A stretch of DNA of 64,000 nt from CAZAZQ01 sp964489705 (GCA_964489705.1 CAZAZQ010000014.1:9993-73992), one strand, 5' to 3'. Shown: positions 1-7,267, counted from the stretch's first letter. Numbers and translations are program-made. The notes: a model not told the origin generated them from the sequence alone.

Positions 1-283
1 GGGTCTGGTTGTACGGAAGGGTCAGGTCAAGCGTCGCCACATCGGTATTGTAGAAAGCTACCGCCTGAGCGGAAAGCGTTGGGAACCGCGCCGCTTCGGC
101 TGCCCGAAGAGCCGCTTCGTATGATTTCCTTTCGGCGTCGGCTTTATGCAACAATTTGGAATGTTGCACCGCCAGTTCCAAGGCACGGGAAAGAGAAACC
201 TCTCGAGCATGCAGCGTTCCCGTCGCAGCTATCAACCACACGCCGACTATTCCTATAGCCACCCTTAAGCGTTTCATTTTCAT
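1..283 (-). CDS. TolC-family outer membrane efflux protein, N-terminal part (runs off the window)
   Basis: Only the first 94 codons lie in the window. Read on the minus strand the protein begins MKMKRLRVAIG, followed by a hydrophobic signal peptide ending near LHA. The mature start (REVSLSRALELAVQHS) and the following heptad-rich stretch (YEAALRAAEAARFPTLSA) have the look of the first outer-membrane efflux (OEP) repeat of TolC-like proteins, whose trimer forms the outer-membrane and periplasmic tunnel of tripartite pumps. The start ATG overlaps the stop of the upstream tetR gene (ATGA), with GGGGTGA about 8 nt upstream, which implies translational coupling. A membrane-fusion protein and an ABC or RND pump would be expected further left. 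Family assignment is by pattern only. Confidence 0.7.
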   Translation of the reverse strand, partial: MKMKRLRVAIGIVGVWLIAATGTLHAREVSLSRALELAVQHSKLLHKADAERKSYEAALRAAEAARFPTLSAQAVAFYNTDVATLDLTLPYNQT

Positions 284-912
284 CGTGATTTCACCCCATG
301 TAAAAAGAGATCAACTACCGCCTTTTTCCGCTCGGCAATGAAAGACCCTCTATCGGTAATATTCCAAATTTTATCAATTAACGGCGAAAGAATGAAATAG
401 CCGACATTCATCAGGACAAAAGAGACAAACGTCTGACGAACGTCGACCTTCCGCAACACTCCTGCTGCAACCCCGACTTGAAAAGCTGTGGTGATTTGTT
501 GCTGAACTCCCATCCCTGCTATCATTTCTGCAGTCTTTTCAACAATACTGGTTTGCGGATCCGCCAATTCCCGCAACAAAATTTTGACGAACTCCGGTTT
601 CTGAGAAAAGGCTTGGACATACATTTCGGCAAAGTTTTCCAGTATTTCTTCCACGCTGGAGCCGCCGGTAAATGCCTGAATACCCTTTTCGAGCATCTTG
701 AGCATGTGCTCCTCAATAACCTTTTGGTATAATTCTTCCTTGGAAGAGAAGTGGTAATAAATCATTGCCTTGTTGACTCCGGCACGCTCGGCAATCCTAT
801 CGACGCGGGAACCGGCTAAGCCGAACTCGGCAAACTCGGTCAGGGCAGCATCAAGAATTTTTCCCCGAGTGTTGGGAGAAGCACTGTTGGTATGTTTTTT
901 CTCATTTTTCAT
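280..912 (-). CDS. TetR-family transcriptional regulator
   Basis: A 210-residue protein, the usual TetR length. Residues about 15-62 form the DNA-binding domain (ILDAALTEFAEFGLAGSRVD, then IAERAGVNKAMIYYHFSSKE), where the recognition helix region GVNKAMIYYHF is the family hallmark. The C-terminal helices form the ligand-binding and dimerisation part and are not specific enough to name an inducer. The gene lies directly upstream of, and overlaps by 4 nt, a TolC-family gene, the common arrangement of a repressor leading its own efflux operon. A 20-bp palindrome overlaps its predicted promoter, so autorepression is likely. A weak GAG is the only visible ribosome site. Confidence 0.9.
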   Translation of the reverse strand: MKNEKKHTNSASPNTRGKILDAALTEFAEFGLAGSRVDRIAERAGVNKAMIYYHFSSKEELYQKVIEEHMLKMLEKGIQAFTGGSSVEEILENFAEMYVQAFSQKPEFVKILLRELADPQTSIVEKTAEMIAGMGVQQQITTAFQVGVAAGVLRKVDVRQTFVSFVLMNVGYFILSPLIDKIWNITDRGSFIAERKKAVVDLFLHGVKSR

Positions 913-944
913 TTCACGAACTCAATTTTAACTAACCATTCGGT

Positions 945-964
945 TTAACTAACGTGTTAGTTAA
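945..964. promoter_or_regulatory. Palindromic operator, probably for the TetR regulator
   Basis: TTAACTAACGTGTTAGTTAA has two perfect 9-bp arms around a GT centre. A related AACTAACC...GGTT element lies just to its left (932-944). It sits 33 bp before the tetR start and covers the predicted -10, as expected for an autoregulated TetR operator. Assignment to this regulator is inference from position. Confidence 0.6.
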
Positions 965-986
965 CATCTTTTTCAAATTTTGTCAA
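958..986 (-). promoter_or_regulatory. Predicted sigma-70 promoter of the tetR-tolC unit
   Basis: On the minus strand a perfect TTGACA (986-981) is followed by a 17-nt spacer and TAACTA (963-958), which lies inside the palindrome 945-964. Repressor binding there would block RNA polymerase. The -10 is weak, so confidence rests mainly on the -35 and on position. Confidence 0.45.
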
Positions 987-1046
987 GTGTTTTTTTGACT
1001 TTTTTCAAGTTTTATTGGGAAATACCCCCTAACCCCTTGTCCCCCT

Positions 1047-1610
1047 TTATGGTTCTTCAAGTTTTTTCGGATCTTTTATTGTCCCCGATACCCGCTTGAG
1101 AATCTTGTAGCTTTTCAACTGTTGGTCGGCAATCAAACCCCACCCGGTAACGACGTCATCATTTTGAGTTATTCTGACAAAAGCGTCGGTCTTTATTTTA
1201 TCTTTTTCCTCATCCCAGAAGAGATAATCCGTTTCCAACGTAAAATTGTCCTCGGTGACTACGACGACGTTGCCGTAAATGTACATATTGCCCGTATTTT
1301 CTCGGATTATTCCGGAATCGCCGACGACGGTTGTCGTCACCTCACCGGTAGAATCATATATACTGACATCAAGAGAGTACGCCATCGTAGAATCAATCTT
1401 CTCGAAGCGAATTATCCTTTTCGCTTTGATTTCGGTGGTTACCTCTCCCTTATCATAGAGAAAGATTTGGGCGTCACTGAGTTCCGAGTTCGGCACCAAG
1501 CTGCTGTCCCCCATTGCGGCTTGGTCGTCGGACGCCGGTTGCTTGCTGCTGCAGCCAAGTATCAGGCTGAAGAACAGGCTGAATATTATAAAAGCTCTTT
1601 TCATCGTCAT
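1047..1610 (-). CDS. lptC: LptC-like LPS export lipoprotein
   Basis: A 187-residue protein with a short hydrophobic signal and a lipobox (SLILGCSS), so it is probably a lipoprotein. The body matches the LptC/YrbK pattern: alternating beta strands such as AQIFLYDKGEVTTEIKAKRI, VYDSTGEVTTTVVGDSG-like and GNVVVVTEDNFTLETDYLFW, i.e. the beta-jellyroll that hands LPS from the LptB2FG transporter to LptA. It lies 48 bp after the lipid A acyltransferase and follows kdsA-C-D on the same strand, the usual LPS context. lptA and lptB, which commonly come next, are absent; a tetR gene follows instead. GGTGG about 7 nt before the ATG supports the start. Confidence 0.82.
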   Translation of the reverse strand: MTMKRAFIIFSLFFSLILGCSSKQPASDDQAAMGDSSLVPNSELSDAQIFLYDKGEVTTEIKAKRIIRFEKIDSTMAYSLDVSIYDSTGEVTTTVVGDSGIIRENTGNMYIYGNVVVVTEDNFTLETDYLFWDEEKDKIKTDAFVRITQNDDVVTGWGLIADQQLKSYKILKRVSGTIKDPKKLEEP

Positions 1611-1658
1611 TCTTATACCACCTATCGGCTGGTATAAGTTATACTTTTCTGGGAAAAG

Positions 1659-2567
1659 TCAAGGGGAAATATTCGGTTTGGTATGCCAACGGTTATGCAG
1701 CCAAATCCACTGAGATTTGTAGGTATCTATGAATTTCTCTAATTCCGCCACACATGCCGCCGTCATTTGATAGGCGTCCTTCTCGGTTTCTCCGGTAAGG
1801 GTGATTCGAATTTCCGGCTTGATGATAATTTTGTACCGGTCATCGTCGGTGCGGATACATGCCATTGGGAAAAACGCCGCTCCGGCTCGCAAACCCAGCA
1901 CCGCCTGCCCTATGGGGGTGTTTGCCAACCGACCGAAGAAAGGGACAAACTCCCCCCGCACCCGGGTGGAGTCAGTATCGATAAGCACGCCCAACGCCCC
2001 TCCCGATGTGAGCCAGCGGAGGATTTTTCGGGGGGATTCCGTAGTGGCGAAGTTCGTGATGCCCATTGCCTGCCGATTTTGAACCAACAATTCATCAAGA
2101 CGGGCGTCATAGAGCTGTCGACCGATAACGGCGATAGGATAGCCGCATTGGGCGAGATATGCCGCCAACAACTCGAAATTGCCGATATGCCCCGTCACGC
2201 CGATAACGCCTCGACCGCTTTGTAACGTCTTCTCGAAGGCATCCAACCCTTCTACGGTTACGAGATTTTTGATTTCAGGTTCAAAGTGTCTTTGGAAACG
2301 GAGCACTTCCACCAGGTTTTTGCCGGTAATAACAAAAAACTCTCTGCCGATAAGATCCCGCTGCCGCGGAGAGAGCGCTTCGCCGTATACCAAGCCAAGA
2401 TGCCTCCGAATACGATGGCGGTCTCTTTTTAAGAGAGACCACGCCGTAATGCCTATCATGGCACCGATAAACATTGCCGTTTTTCGCGGCAAAATATTCA
2501 AAAAGGAAACCATCCCCCGCACCAAGAGGTAGACGGCGTTCCGCTTTACTTTTTTGGCGAGTTTCAT
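1659..2567 (-). CDS. Lipid A biosynthesis acyltransferase (LpxL/HtrB family)
   Basis: A 302-residue membrane-anchored acyltransferase. The N-terminal segment (YLLVRGMVSFLNILPRKTAM) is the usual single hydrophobic anchor, and TGHIGNFELLAAYL carries the catalytic HxxxxE motif of the LpxL/LpxM/MsbB family. These enzymes add secondary acyl chains to Kdo-lipid A at the inner membrane. The reading frame is open further upstream, but that extension lies inside kdsD. The ATG at 2567, 1 bp past the kdsD stop, gives the family-typical start and tight operon spacing. Which acyl chain or position is used cannot be read from the sequence. Confidence 0.9.
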   Translation of the reverse strand: MKLAKKVKRNAVYLLVRGMVSFLNILPRKTAMFIGAMIGITAWSLLKRDRHRIRRHLGLVYGEALSPRQRDLIGREFFVITGKNLVEVLRFQRHFEPEIKNLVTVEGLDAFEKTLQSGRGVIGVTGHIGNFELLAAYLAQCGYPIAVIGRQLYDARLDELLVQNRQAMGITNFATTESPRKILRWLTSGGALGVLIDTDSTRVRGEFVPFFGRLANTPIGQAVLGLRAGAAFFPMACIRTDDDRYKIIIKPEIRITLTGETEKDAYQMTAACVAELEKFIDTYKSQWIWLHNRWHTKPNISP

Positions 2568-2568
2568 A

Positions 2569-3534
2569 CTACACGAGTTTGGACTTGAGAATATCGTGGA
2601 GATGGATAATCCCGACCAACCTGCCCTGCTCGTCGACGGTGGGTAACTGGGTAATGGCATGTTTTTCCATGAGCGCCAGAGCAGCATCCAAAACGGCTTC
2701 GGCGGAAATCTGCTTCGGATGGGCAATCATCACATCTTTTGCCGTCATCCGGTAGAAGTCATCCCGCTTTTCCGCCAACCGCCGCAGATCGCCGTCGGTA
2801 AAAATGCCGCCGACTTTCCCGTGTTCGTCTTTCATCAGCACGCATCCCAACCGCTTGCCGGTCATCTCCAAAATCATCTCTTTCATCGACGCATCCGGCT
2901 CCACCAAGGGAAGCTCGTCGCCGACATGATGCAACTCGGAGACCCGTTTGAGCAGACGTTTGCCTAAGAAGCCGCCCGGATGCAAAGTTGCGAAATCGTC
3001 GGGAGAAAAATTCCGCGCCCGCAAGAGCGCCACCGCCAAAGCATCTCCCATCACCAACGCCGCCGTCGAGGAAGAGGTAGGGACAAGATTATTGGGGCAG
3101 GCTTCCTTCTCCACCGAACAATCGAGGACAATATCCGCCCGACGGCAGAGCTCCGAATGGAGCGTCCCGCAAAGAACGATAATTTTCACGCCCAACCGAT
3201 GAGCGGCGGAAAGCAAAATATCCATCTCCCCCAACTGACCCGACTTGGAAATCAACATGAGAATATCCTCGGAGCGCATCAATCCCAAGTCGCCGTGAAG
3301 CGCTTCCGCCGGATGAAGGAAGAACGACGCAATGCCGGTCGAGTTGAAAGTAGCGACAATCTTTTTCCCAACCAAGCCTGATTTGCCCATCCCGGCGACG
3401 ATGACCCGCCCCTGACAGTCGAGAATGGCGGAAACCGCCCGCTCGAAATTTTCGTCCAAGCGCTCTGCCATTGCTGTGATGGCTTGAGCTTCGATAGACA
3501 TTACTTCCCGGGCATGTCGTAACAAGTCACTCAT
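2569..3534 (-). CDS. kdsD: Arabinose-5-phosphate isomerase KdsD
   Basis: A 321-residue protein of the KdsD/KpsF family, which interconverts ribulose-5-phosphate and arabinose-5-phosphate, the first step to Kdo. An N-terminal SIS sugar-isomerase domain (about residues 35-170) shows GRVIVAGMGKSGLVGKKI and the HPAEALHGDLGL motif. Two CBS domains follow (about 200-320; KRLGCVLMKDEHGKVGGIFT and AITQLPTVDEQGRLVGIIHL). Full length. The start overlaps the kdsC stop by 4 nt and the next gene begins 1 bp after its stop, so it is inside a tightly packed Kdo/lipid A operon. Confidence 0.95.
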   Translation of the reverse strand: MSDLLRHAREVMSIEAQAITAMAERLDENFERAVSAILDCQGRVIVAGMGKSGLVGKKIVATFNSTGIASFFLHPAEALHGDLGLMRSEDILMLISKSGQLGEMDILLSAAHRLGVKIIVLCGTLHSELCRRADIVLDCSVEKEACPNNLVPTSSSTAALVMGDALAVALLRARNFSPDDFATLHPGGFLGKRLLKRVSELHHVGDELPLVEPDASMKEMILEMTGKRLGCVLMKDEHGKVGGIFTDGDLRRLAEKRDDFYRMTAKDVMIAHPKQISAEAVLDAALALMEKHAITQLPTVDEQGRLVGIIHLHDILKSKLV

Positions 3535-4061
3535 ACCAAAAAACTCTTCGGGTCTTTTCCTATCGCTTCAAAATAACATTCCAGCACTTCCCGCACTGCT
3601 CCTTTGCCTCCGGCACGACTGGTGACATATGAAACCACTTCCAAAAGTTCGGGGGCGGCATCGGCGACCGCAATCGGAAGGGCTACCTTTTGCGCCAACT
3701 TGATGTCGAGGATTTCATTGCCAACGAAGGCAACGTCGTCATACGATATTCCCAACGTCTTCAAAAGCGGTTCGAGCTGTTTGGTCTTGTCCTTCATCTC
3801 TTGCAGGACATATTTCACTCCCAAATCTCTCATGCGCGTATCCGTGGCGGGAGAGTACCTGCCGGAAACAATAACCAGCTCCAATCCCGCCCGCATTGCC
3901 AGCACCATAAACAAGCCGTCGGAAATGTTGAAGCGCTTCAGCTCGAAGCCGTCAGGTCCGAAATAAATACTGTCATCCGTCAGCACCCCATCCACATCGA
4001 GCGCCAGCACCTTGATGGTCTGTAATCGCCGGACAAATTCTTTTCGAGACAATTTTTCCAT
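3531..4061 (-). CDS. kdsC: 3-deoxy-D-manno-octulosonate 8-phosphate phosphatase KdsC
   Basis: A 176-residue HAD-superfamily phosphatase without a cap domain, the KdsC architecture. Motif I is LALDVDGVLTDD (nucleophile Asp and acid Asp), motif II lies in LVIVSGRYS, and the conserved late Asp pair is in DVAFVGNEILDI. It removes phosphate from Kdo-8-P in the cytoplasm. The open frame runs 70 codons further upstream into kdsA, but the ATG at 4061 gives the normal KdsC N-terminus and a 10-bp gap after kdsA. One slight oddity: the usual GDDxxD motif reads GNEILD, with Asn-Glu in place of Asp-Asp. Confidence 0.92.
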   Translation of the reverse strand: MEKLSRKEFVRRLQTIKVLALDVDGVLTDDSIYFGPDGFELKRFNISDGLFMVLAMRAGLELVIVSGRYSPATDTRMRDLGVKYVLQEMKDKTKQLEPLLKTLGISYDDVAFVGNEILDIKLAQKVALPIAVADAAPELLEVVSYVTSRAGGKGAVREVLECYFEAIGKDPKSFLV

Positions 4062-4071
4062 CGCGTAGAGC

Positions 4072-4869
4072 CTATGCCATCGCCTCTTTGATGCGGACAA
4101 CAGCTTCGAGTAACTTTTCCATTTTATCAAGAGGCAACATCGCCCCGGCATCCGAAAGCGCCTCCGCCGGACGAGGATGCGTCTCAACAAACAAGCCGTC
4201 AATGCCGACCGCCATCGCCGCCTTTGCCATGGGGATAACGTACTGCGGCTGACCGGTCGAGACCGTCCCGCCACCGCCCGGCAGTTGCAACGAGTGAGTA
4301 GCGTCGAAAATCACCTTATAACCGGTTTCCCGCATAATCAACAGGGAACGGAAATCAACGACCAAGTTATGATACCCAAACGTCGTCCCCCGCTCGGTCA
4401 GCATCACTTTCGATGAATTAGCCTTGGCGGCAATCTTGCCCATATCTTCCGGCGCAAGGAATTGCCCTTTTTTGATATTCACCCACTTGCCCGTCTTTGC
4501 CGCTTCCACGACCAAGTCGGTTTGACGGCAAAGAAAGGCGGGGATTTGGAGAATATCCACCACTTCGGCGGCGGCAGGAACCTCCTTCGTCTCATGGACA
4601 TCCGTTAAAATGGGGAGGGCAAACTCGTTTTTCACCTCTTCAAGAATCCGCAGTCCTTCTTCCAGTCCGGGCCCCGCGTATGAACCCGCCGACAGCCGGT
4701 TTGCTTTTTTGTACGAAGACTTGAATACGTAGGGAATGTGAAATCGCTCCGACAGCTTCTTCACCTGCTCGGCGACTTCAAAACAGACCTCTTTTCCTTC
4801 TACCGCACAAGGTCCCGCAATGAGAAAGAACTCTCCCCGGGCAATTTTCTCAATCGTTTCGTCAATCAT
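4072..4869 (-). CDS. kdsA: Kdo-8-phosphate synthase KdsA
   Basis: A 265-residue DAHP/Kdo8P-synthase-family TIM barrel that condenses phosphoenolpyruvate with arabinose-5-phosphate. Signature stretches are FLIAGPCAVEG, YVFKSSYKKANR, IPAFLCRQTDLV, LTERGTTFGYHNLVVDFRSL and DATHSLQLPGG. Cys in IAGPC, rather than the Asn of the E. coli enzyme, places it in the metal-dependent class. An in-frame TTG lies 27 nt upstream (4896), but the ATG at 4869 matches the short N-terminus of thermophile-type KdsA; no clear ribosome site marks either. It is the first gene of the kdsA-kdsC-kdsD-acyltransferase-lptC run. Confidence 0.95.
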   Translation of the reverse strand: MIDETIEKIARGEFFLIAGPCAVEGKEVCFEVAEQVKKLSERFHIPYVFKSSYKKANRLSAGSYAGPGLEEGLRILEEVKNEFALPILTDVHETKEVPAAAEVVDILQIPAFLCRQTDLVVEAAKTGKWVNIKKGQFLAPEDMGKIAAKANSSKVMLTERGTTFGYHNLVVDFRSLLIMRETGYKVIFDATHSLQLPGGGGTVSTGQPQYVIPMAKAAMAVGIDGLFVETHPRPAEALSDAGAMLPLDKMEKLLEAVVRIKEAMA

Positions 4870-4931
4870 ACTGCGGAATATATAGCCTCGACTCAAAAAG
4901 AAAAGAGAGAATTACGGAAAGAGGCGACAAA

Positions 4932-5249
4932 TCAACCCAAGACGGAAGAAGCAATCAGCCCTACGATAGCACCGCCGACTATACCAAAACCGAGAATCGG
5001 CAGATATACCCGGGTAATTATTGCCGAAGGAAGACTTAACCCAATACCGAGAAGCACACCGGTTACAACCGGATGAACGCCTATCTCAACGACAGGTACA
5101 AGGAAACCAAGCAAAAAACGGTCGACAAAAGCGGCAACCATCGCTTCTTGCTTTTTCCGTTTATCCTCGAATTTCAGCGGTATCATTATCAGCACATCCA
5201 CCACCCCTAACCCCAACCCACAGATAAGCCCCAACATTAACCTCGTCAT
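4932..5249 (-). CDS. Small hydrophobic membrane protein of unknown function
   Basis: A 105-residue protein with about three or four hydrophobic segments: LMLGLICGLGLGVVDVLIMI, FLLGFLVPVVEIGVHPVVTG, GIGLSLPSAIITRVYLPILG and the glycine-rich C-terminus. I do not recognise the family. The ATG at 5249 is preceded by GGAGG at good spacing (AAGGAGGAACACACATG on the minus strand), so it is chosen over a longer open frame. It sits between the DUF4430-like lipoprotein and the Kdo operon on the same strand; any functional link is unproven. Confidence 0.7.
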   Translation of the reverse strand: MTRLMLGLICGLGLGVVDVLIMIPLKFEDKRKKQEAMVAAFVDRFLLGFLVPVVEIGVHPVVTGVLLGIGLSLPSAIITRVYLPILGFGIVGGAIVGLIASSVLG

Positions 5250-5278
5250 GTGTGTTCCTCCTTCCGGACGGCTACGTA

Positions 5279-5671
5279 TTACTTCTTCATTTTGCGGAAA
5301 TGCCACTTAATGACATCACCGGACTTGGTCACATACCTGTCGCACCCGACTTGCGGCATGCTGTCATTCACCGAATACACCCAAAACGCCGTGCGGCTGT
5401 TCCGTACCGAATCAATAGCGGTGACAAATACTCCCACCAAGCTCGATTTATATTCCACCTCATGATTCATTTTCAAAATTTCAAAGACGGAGAGAGAATC
5501 CTCTCCTATCAACTCAATAACGAGACTGTCGTTGCCGCTTTGCAAGAGAGTGCTATCCTGTTCCGAAGCATCTTTAACCTGTTGCTTCGAGGTCTTTCGA
5601 GAACATCCGATTAAAGCAACGAACAAAAGAAAAAACGCAAGAATCCTTAATCCTCTATTCACTCGTTTCAT
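5279..5671 (-). CDS. Small lipoprotein with a DUF4430-like C-terminal domain
   Basis: A 130-residue protein starting MKRVNRGLR, with a hydrophobic signal and lipobox (FVALIGCSRK) that predict a lipoprotein. The C-terminal third reads TAFWVYSVNDSMPQVGCDRY followed by VTKSGDVIKWHFRK. This is the pattern of DUF4430 domains (W-x-Y-x-VN ... G-x-D-x-Y ... GD-x-I-x-W), which occur in small secreted proteins, some of them linked to corrinoid uptake. That function cannot be inferred here because no such genes are adjacent. The ATG at 5671 is chosen over an upstream in-frame start because it places the signal peptide correctly. Confidence 0.72.
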   Translation of the reverse strand: MKRVNRGLRILAFFLLFVALIGCSRKTSKQQVKDASEQDSTLLQSGNDSLVIELIGEDSLSVFEILKMNHEVEYKSSLVGVFVTAIDSVRNSRTAFWVYSVNDSMPQVGCDRYVTKSGDVIKWHFRKMKK

Positions 5672-5757
5672 CCTCGCTTCTTTGTTTTGAGAGCAAGTCA
5701 CCCCTTATTATAGACAACTCTCTTTTTTCCTCCAATCACAAATTTTCCCCTTAAGGC

Positions 5758-5805
5758 AGATACCGTCTTAAGAGTCAAGGTTTAGTTTGGGGTTGAAGGG
5801 TTTTT
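5758..5805 (-). mobile_element. IS110-family 3'-end remnant, copy 1
   Basis: Read on the minus strand this 48-bp block encodes KPFNPKLNLDS and a stop (5770-5768), then GACGGTATCT. It is nearly identical to the 3' end of the larger IS110 fragment 150 bp to the right and to a third copy at 51962-51995. All three copies stop matching immediately after GACGGTATCT, which suggests that this is the element's right end. Confidence 0.65.
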
Positions 5806-5812
5806 ATAACAA

Positions 5813-5843
5813 CCCACCGCAAGCGGTGGGGCACCCCAGGGTG
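5813..5843. repeat. Perfect hairpin of the CCGCAAGCGGTGG repeat type
   Basis: CCCACCGC-AA-GCGGTGGG (5813-5830) is a perfect 8-bp stem with a 2-nt loop, followed by a second small hairpin, CACCC-CA-GGGTG (5832-5843). Related CAAGCRGTGGRRCAYC blocks occur at 51807-51829 and 63924-63941, so it belongs to a dispersed intergenic repeat. Confidence 0.6.
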
Positions 5844-5850
5844 GTATGAA

Positions 5851-5900
5851 CCGGGCAGATAGGTAACAGAATAGACCGGGGACATAGGTAACAGGTTAGG
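5851..5900. repeat. Two tandem 25-bp repeats, resembling IS481-type ends
   Basis: Two adjacent 25-bp units (5851-5875 and 5876-5900) both begin CCGGG and share ATAGGTAACAG; about 20 of 25 positions agree. On the minus strand they read TGTTACCTATGTCCCCGG-like. I recall that motif as a subterminal repeat of IS481-type insertion sequences, but that is from memory and no transposase gene is adjacent. Confidence 0.5.
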
Positions 5901-5918
5901 AAAATCGTAGATACCGTC

Positions 5919-6077
5919 TTAGGAGTCAAGGTTTAGTTTGGGGTTGAAAGGTTTTTGCGTAATAAGGATTGCTCTGCAGAGGAGCAGCAACTTTCGCATG
6001 GCGGCGATGAGGGCGAGTTTTTTTGGTTTTCCGTTTTTGAGCAGTCGTTGATAGAACGGTATCAGGAGGGTAGGTCT
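5919..6077 (-). pseudogene. IS110-family transposase, C-terminal fragment
   Basis: On the minus strand 52 codons are open down to a TAA stop (5921-5919). They include IPFYQRLLKNGKPKKLALIA and AMRKLLLLCRAILITQKPFN, then PKLNLDS. The FYQRLLxxGKPKKxALxAxMRKLL string is the C-terminal signature of IS110/IS116/IS902 transposases (the Tnp domain that follows the RuvC-like domain). Nothing of the rest of the protein (about 350 residues) precedes it; the frame enters a foldback repeat instead. This is a truncated, non-functional remnant. The shared 3' end with two other copies supports the mobile-element origin. Confidence 0.8.
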
Positions 6078-6145
6078 GGCACAGGCTTCCCACTCCCATC
6101 TCCCTTTCGGCAGGTCTCTTTCGAGACCTGCCCTTTTAGTCCTAC
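6070..6145. repeat. Foldback intergenic repeat (GGCAGGTCTC hairpin), copy A
   Basis: GGCAGGTCTC (6109-6118), a 4-nt loop and GAGACCTGCC (6123-6132) form a perfect 10-bp hairpin. Outer GTAGG (6070-6074) and CCTAC (6141-6145) can also pair. The same elements recur at 51841-51905 and 63775-63860, so this is one member of a dispersed family. Confidence 0.7.
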
Positions 6146-6331
6146 TTAGCTTCGCTTCATCATGTCAGAAAAAGATACCTAACAACGCCTACTCCTCACA
6201 CGGAAAAATCGGAGGAGAGGGAAACATTAGCGGTTTTTTTTCGTCAAAAGAAAACAAATAAACCTTGTCACCACATCAAAGAATTGAATATCCTCCTTGG
6301 TGATGGGTAAAGTATAAAAAAGGTATGAAGA

Positions 6332-7204
6332 ATGGATTATGGGGAAATCATACGCAGCTCTTTTCGCTTGTCGTGGAAAAACAAATCCTTATGGTTGTTG
6401 GGGCTTTTCGCCACCGGTGAAGTCTCTCTTTCCTATGATTGGCTTATAAGCGTCAACTTTCCCAATGGAAACGATTCGTCCTCTCTGCTTTCCTCCTGGT
6501 TCACAATTGGAACGGCAGCAACTGTTATTTTCTATTTTCTTTTCTTCTTTGCTTTGAATTGCATTTGTATCCCGGCACTTATCGACGCCGTAAACAAACT
6601 CTCACGCGGAGGCACTTATCGATTGTCGGACTCTTTCAAGGTAGGAGTTCATTTTCTCTGGAAGACACTGGGAATTATAATCCTCGAAGTGCTGTCAATC
6701 GGAGGCCTTCTTATCTCTCTTGCCATCTTTCTTGCGGCAGTTTTCATCACCAGTGAGGCGCTAGGTTATCTTTTGTTTCTCCCTCTTATACTGGCAGCGA
6801 TTGTCGGTTGTGGGGCAATTTACAATATTTTCGAACTGGGGAAACGGGCGTTAGTAGTGCGAAACATCTCCATATCCGACGCTATCTCTGAAGGATACCG
6901 CCTTTTCAAAGCTCACACAATCAACAACTTCATTATCTTCGCTTTGTATGTTGCTCTTTCCTTCGCAATAAGTATGGGAATTCTCATCTTGCTGGTAATA
7001 CTTGCCATACCTTTTGTCGGCCTTGCAGTGTTCTCCAATGCCAGCCTCTTGCTGAGCATCCCTCTTGTCATTCCCCTTCTCTTTTTGCTTTCGCTGCCGA
7101 TCAGCGGGTTTTTAGGCGCCGTTTTTGAAACGATGTATACCCTATTCTACTTCCGGCTCTTGGAGCCCGCTCCGCAGGTGTCGAGTCAACCGCAGACGAC
7201 ATAG
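6332..7204 (+). CDS. Multi-pass membrane protein of unknown function
   Basis: A 290-residue protein with about six hydrophobic segments, including VIFYFLFFFALNCICIPALI, LGIIILEVLSIGGLLISLAI, LLFLPLILAAIVGCGAIYNI and SLPISGFLGAVFETMYTLFY. Its opening (MDYGEIIRSSFRLSWKNKSL) resembles the many uncharacterised membrane proteins of the DUF975 or glycerophosphodiesterase-membrane-domain type, in which an amphipathic N-terminal helix leads the membrane bundle; the link is weak. The Pro/Gln-rich tail is cytoplasmic-looking. The PDZ gene follows 63 bp downstream on the same strand. I cannot assign a role. Confidence 0.8.
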   Translation: MDYGEIIRSSFRLSWKNKSLWLLGLFATGEVSLSYDWLISVNFPNGNDSSSLLSSWFTIGTAATVIFYFLFFFALNCICIPALIDAVNKLSRGGTYRLSDSFKVGVHFLWKTLGIIILEVLSIGGLLISLAIFLAAVFITSEALGYLLFLPLILAAIVGCGAIYNIFELGKRALVVRNISISDAISEGYRLFKAHTINNFIIFALYVALSFAISMGILILLVILAIPFVGLAVFSNASLLLSIPLVIPLLFLLSLPISGFLGAVFETMYTLFYFRLLEPAPQVSSQPQTT

Positions 7205-7267
7205 GAAGTTTTTCGCCCGTTCGGTTTTACCTTGCATTTGTATTTCCGCTGCCTATATTTTTCCGCC

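Larger units (their letters stand above)
5702..6331. other. Gene-free gap packed with mobile-element remnants and repeats
   Basis: About 630 bp with no intact gene. From left to right it holds an IS110 3'-end fragment, a perfect hairpin, two tandem 25-bp units, a longer IS110 transposase fragment and a foldback hairpin. The last 180 bp (about 6150-6331) before the next gene show no feature I can support apart from AAGG and GAAGA ribosome-site candidates before the ATG at 6332. Individual elements are listed separately. Confidence 0.8.

Noticed and set aside
5851..5900. Tandem repeats as a possible CRISPR array.
   Set aside because: The two units abut without spacers, differ from each other, and no cas gene is present. 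The 55-bp direct repeat at 63806-64000 was rejected for the same reasons.
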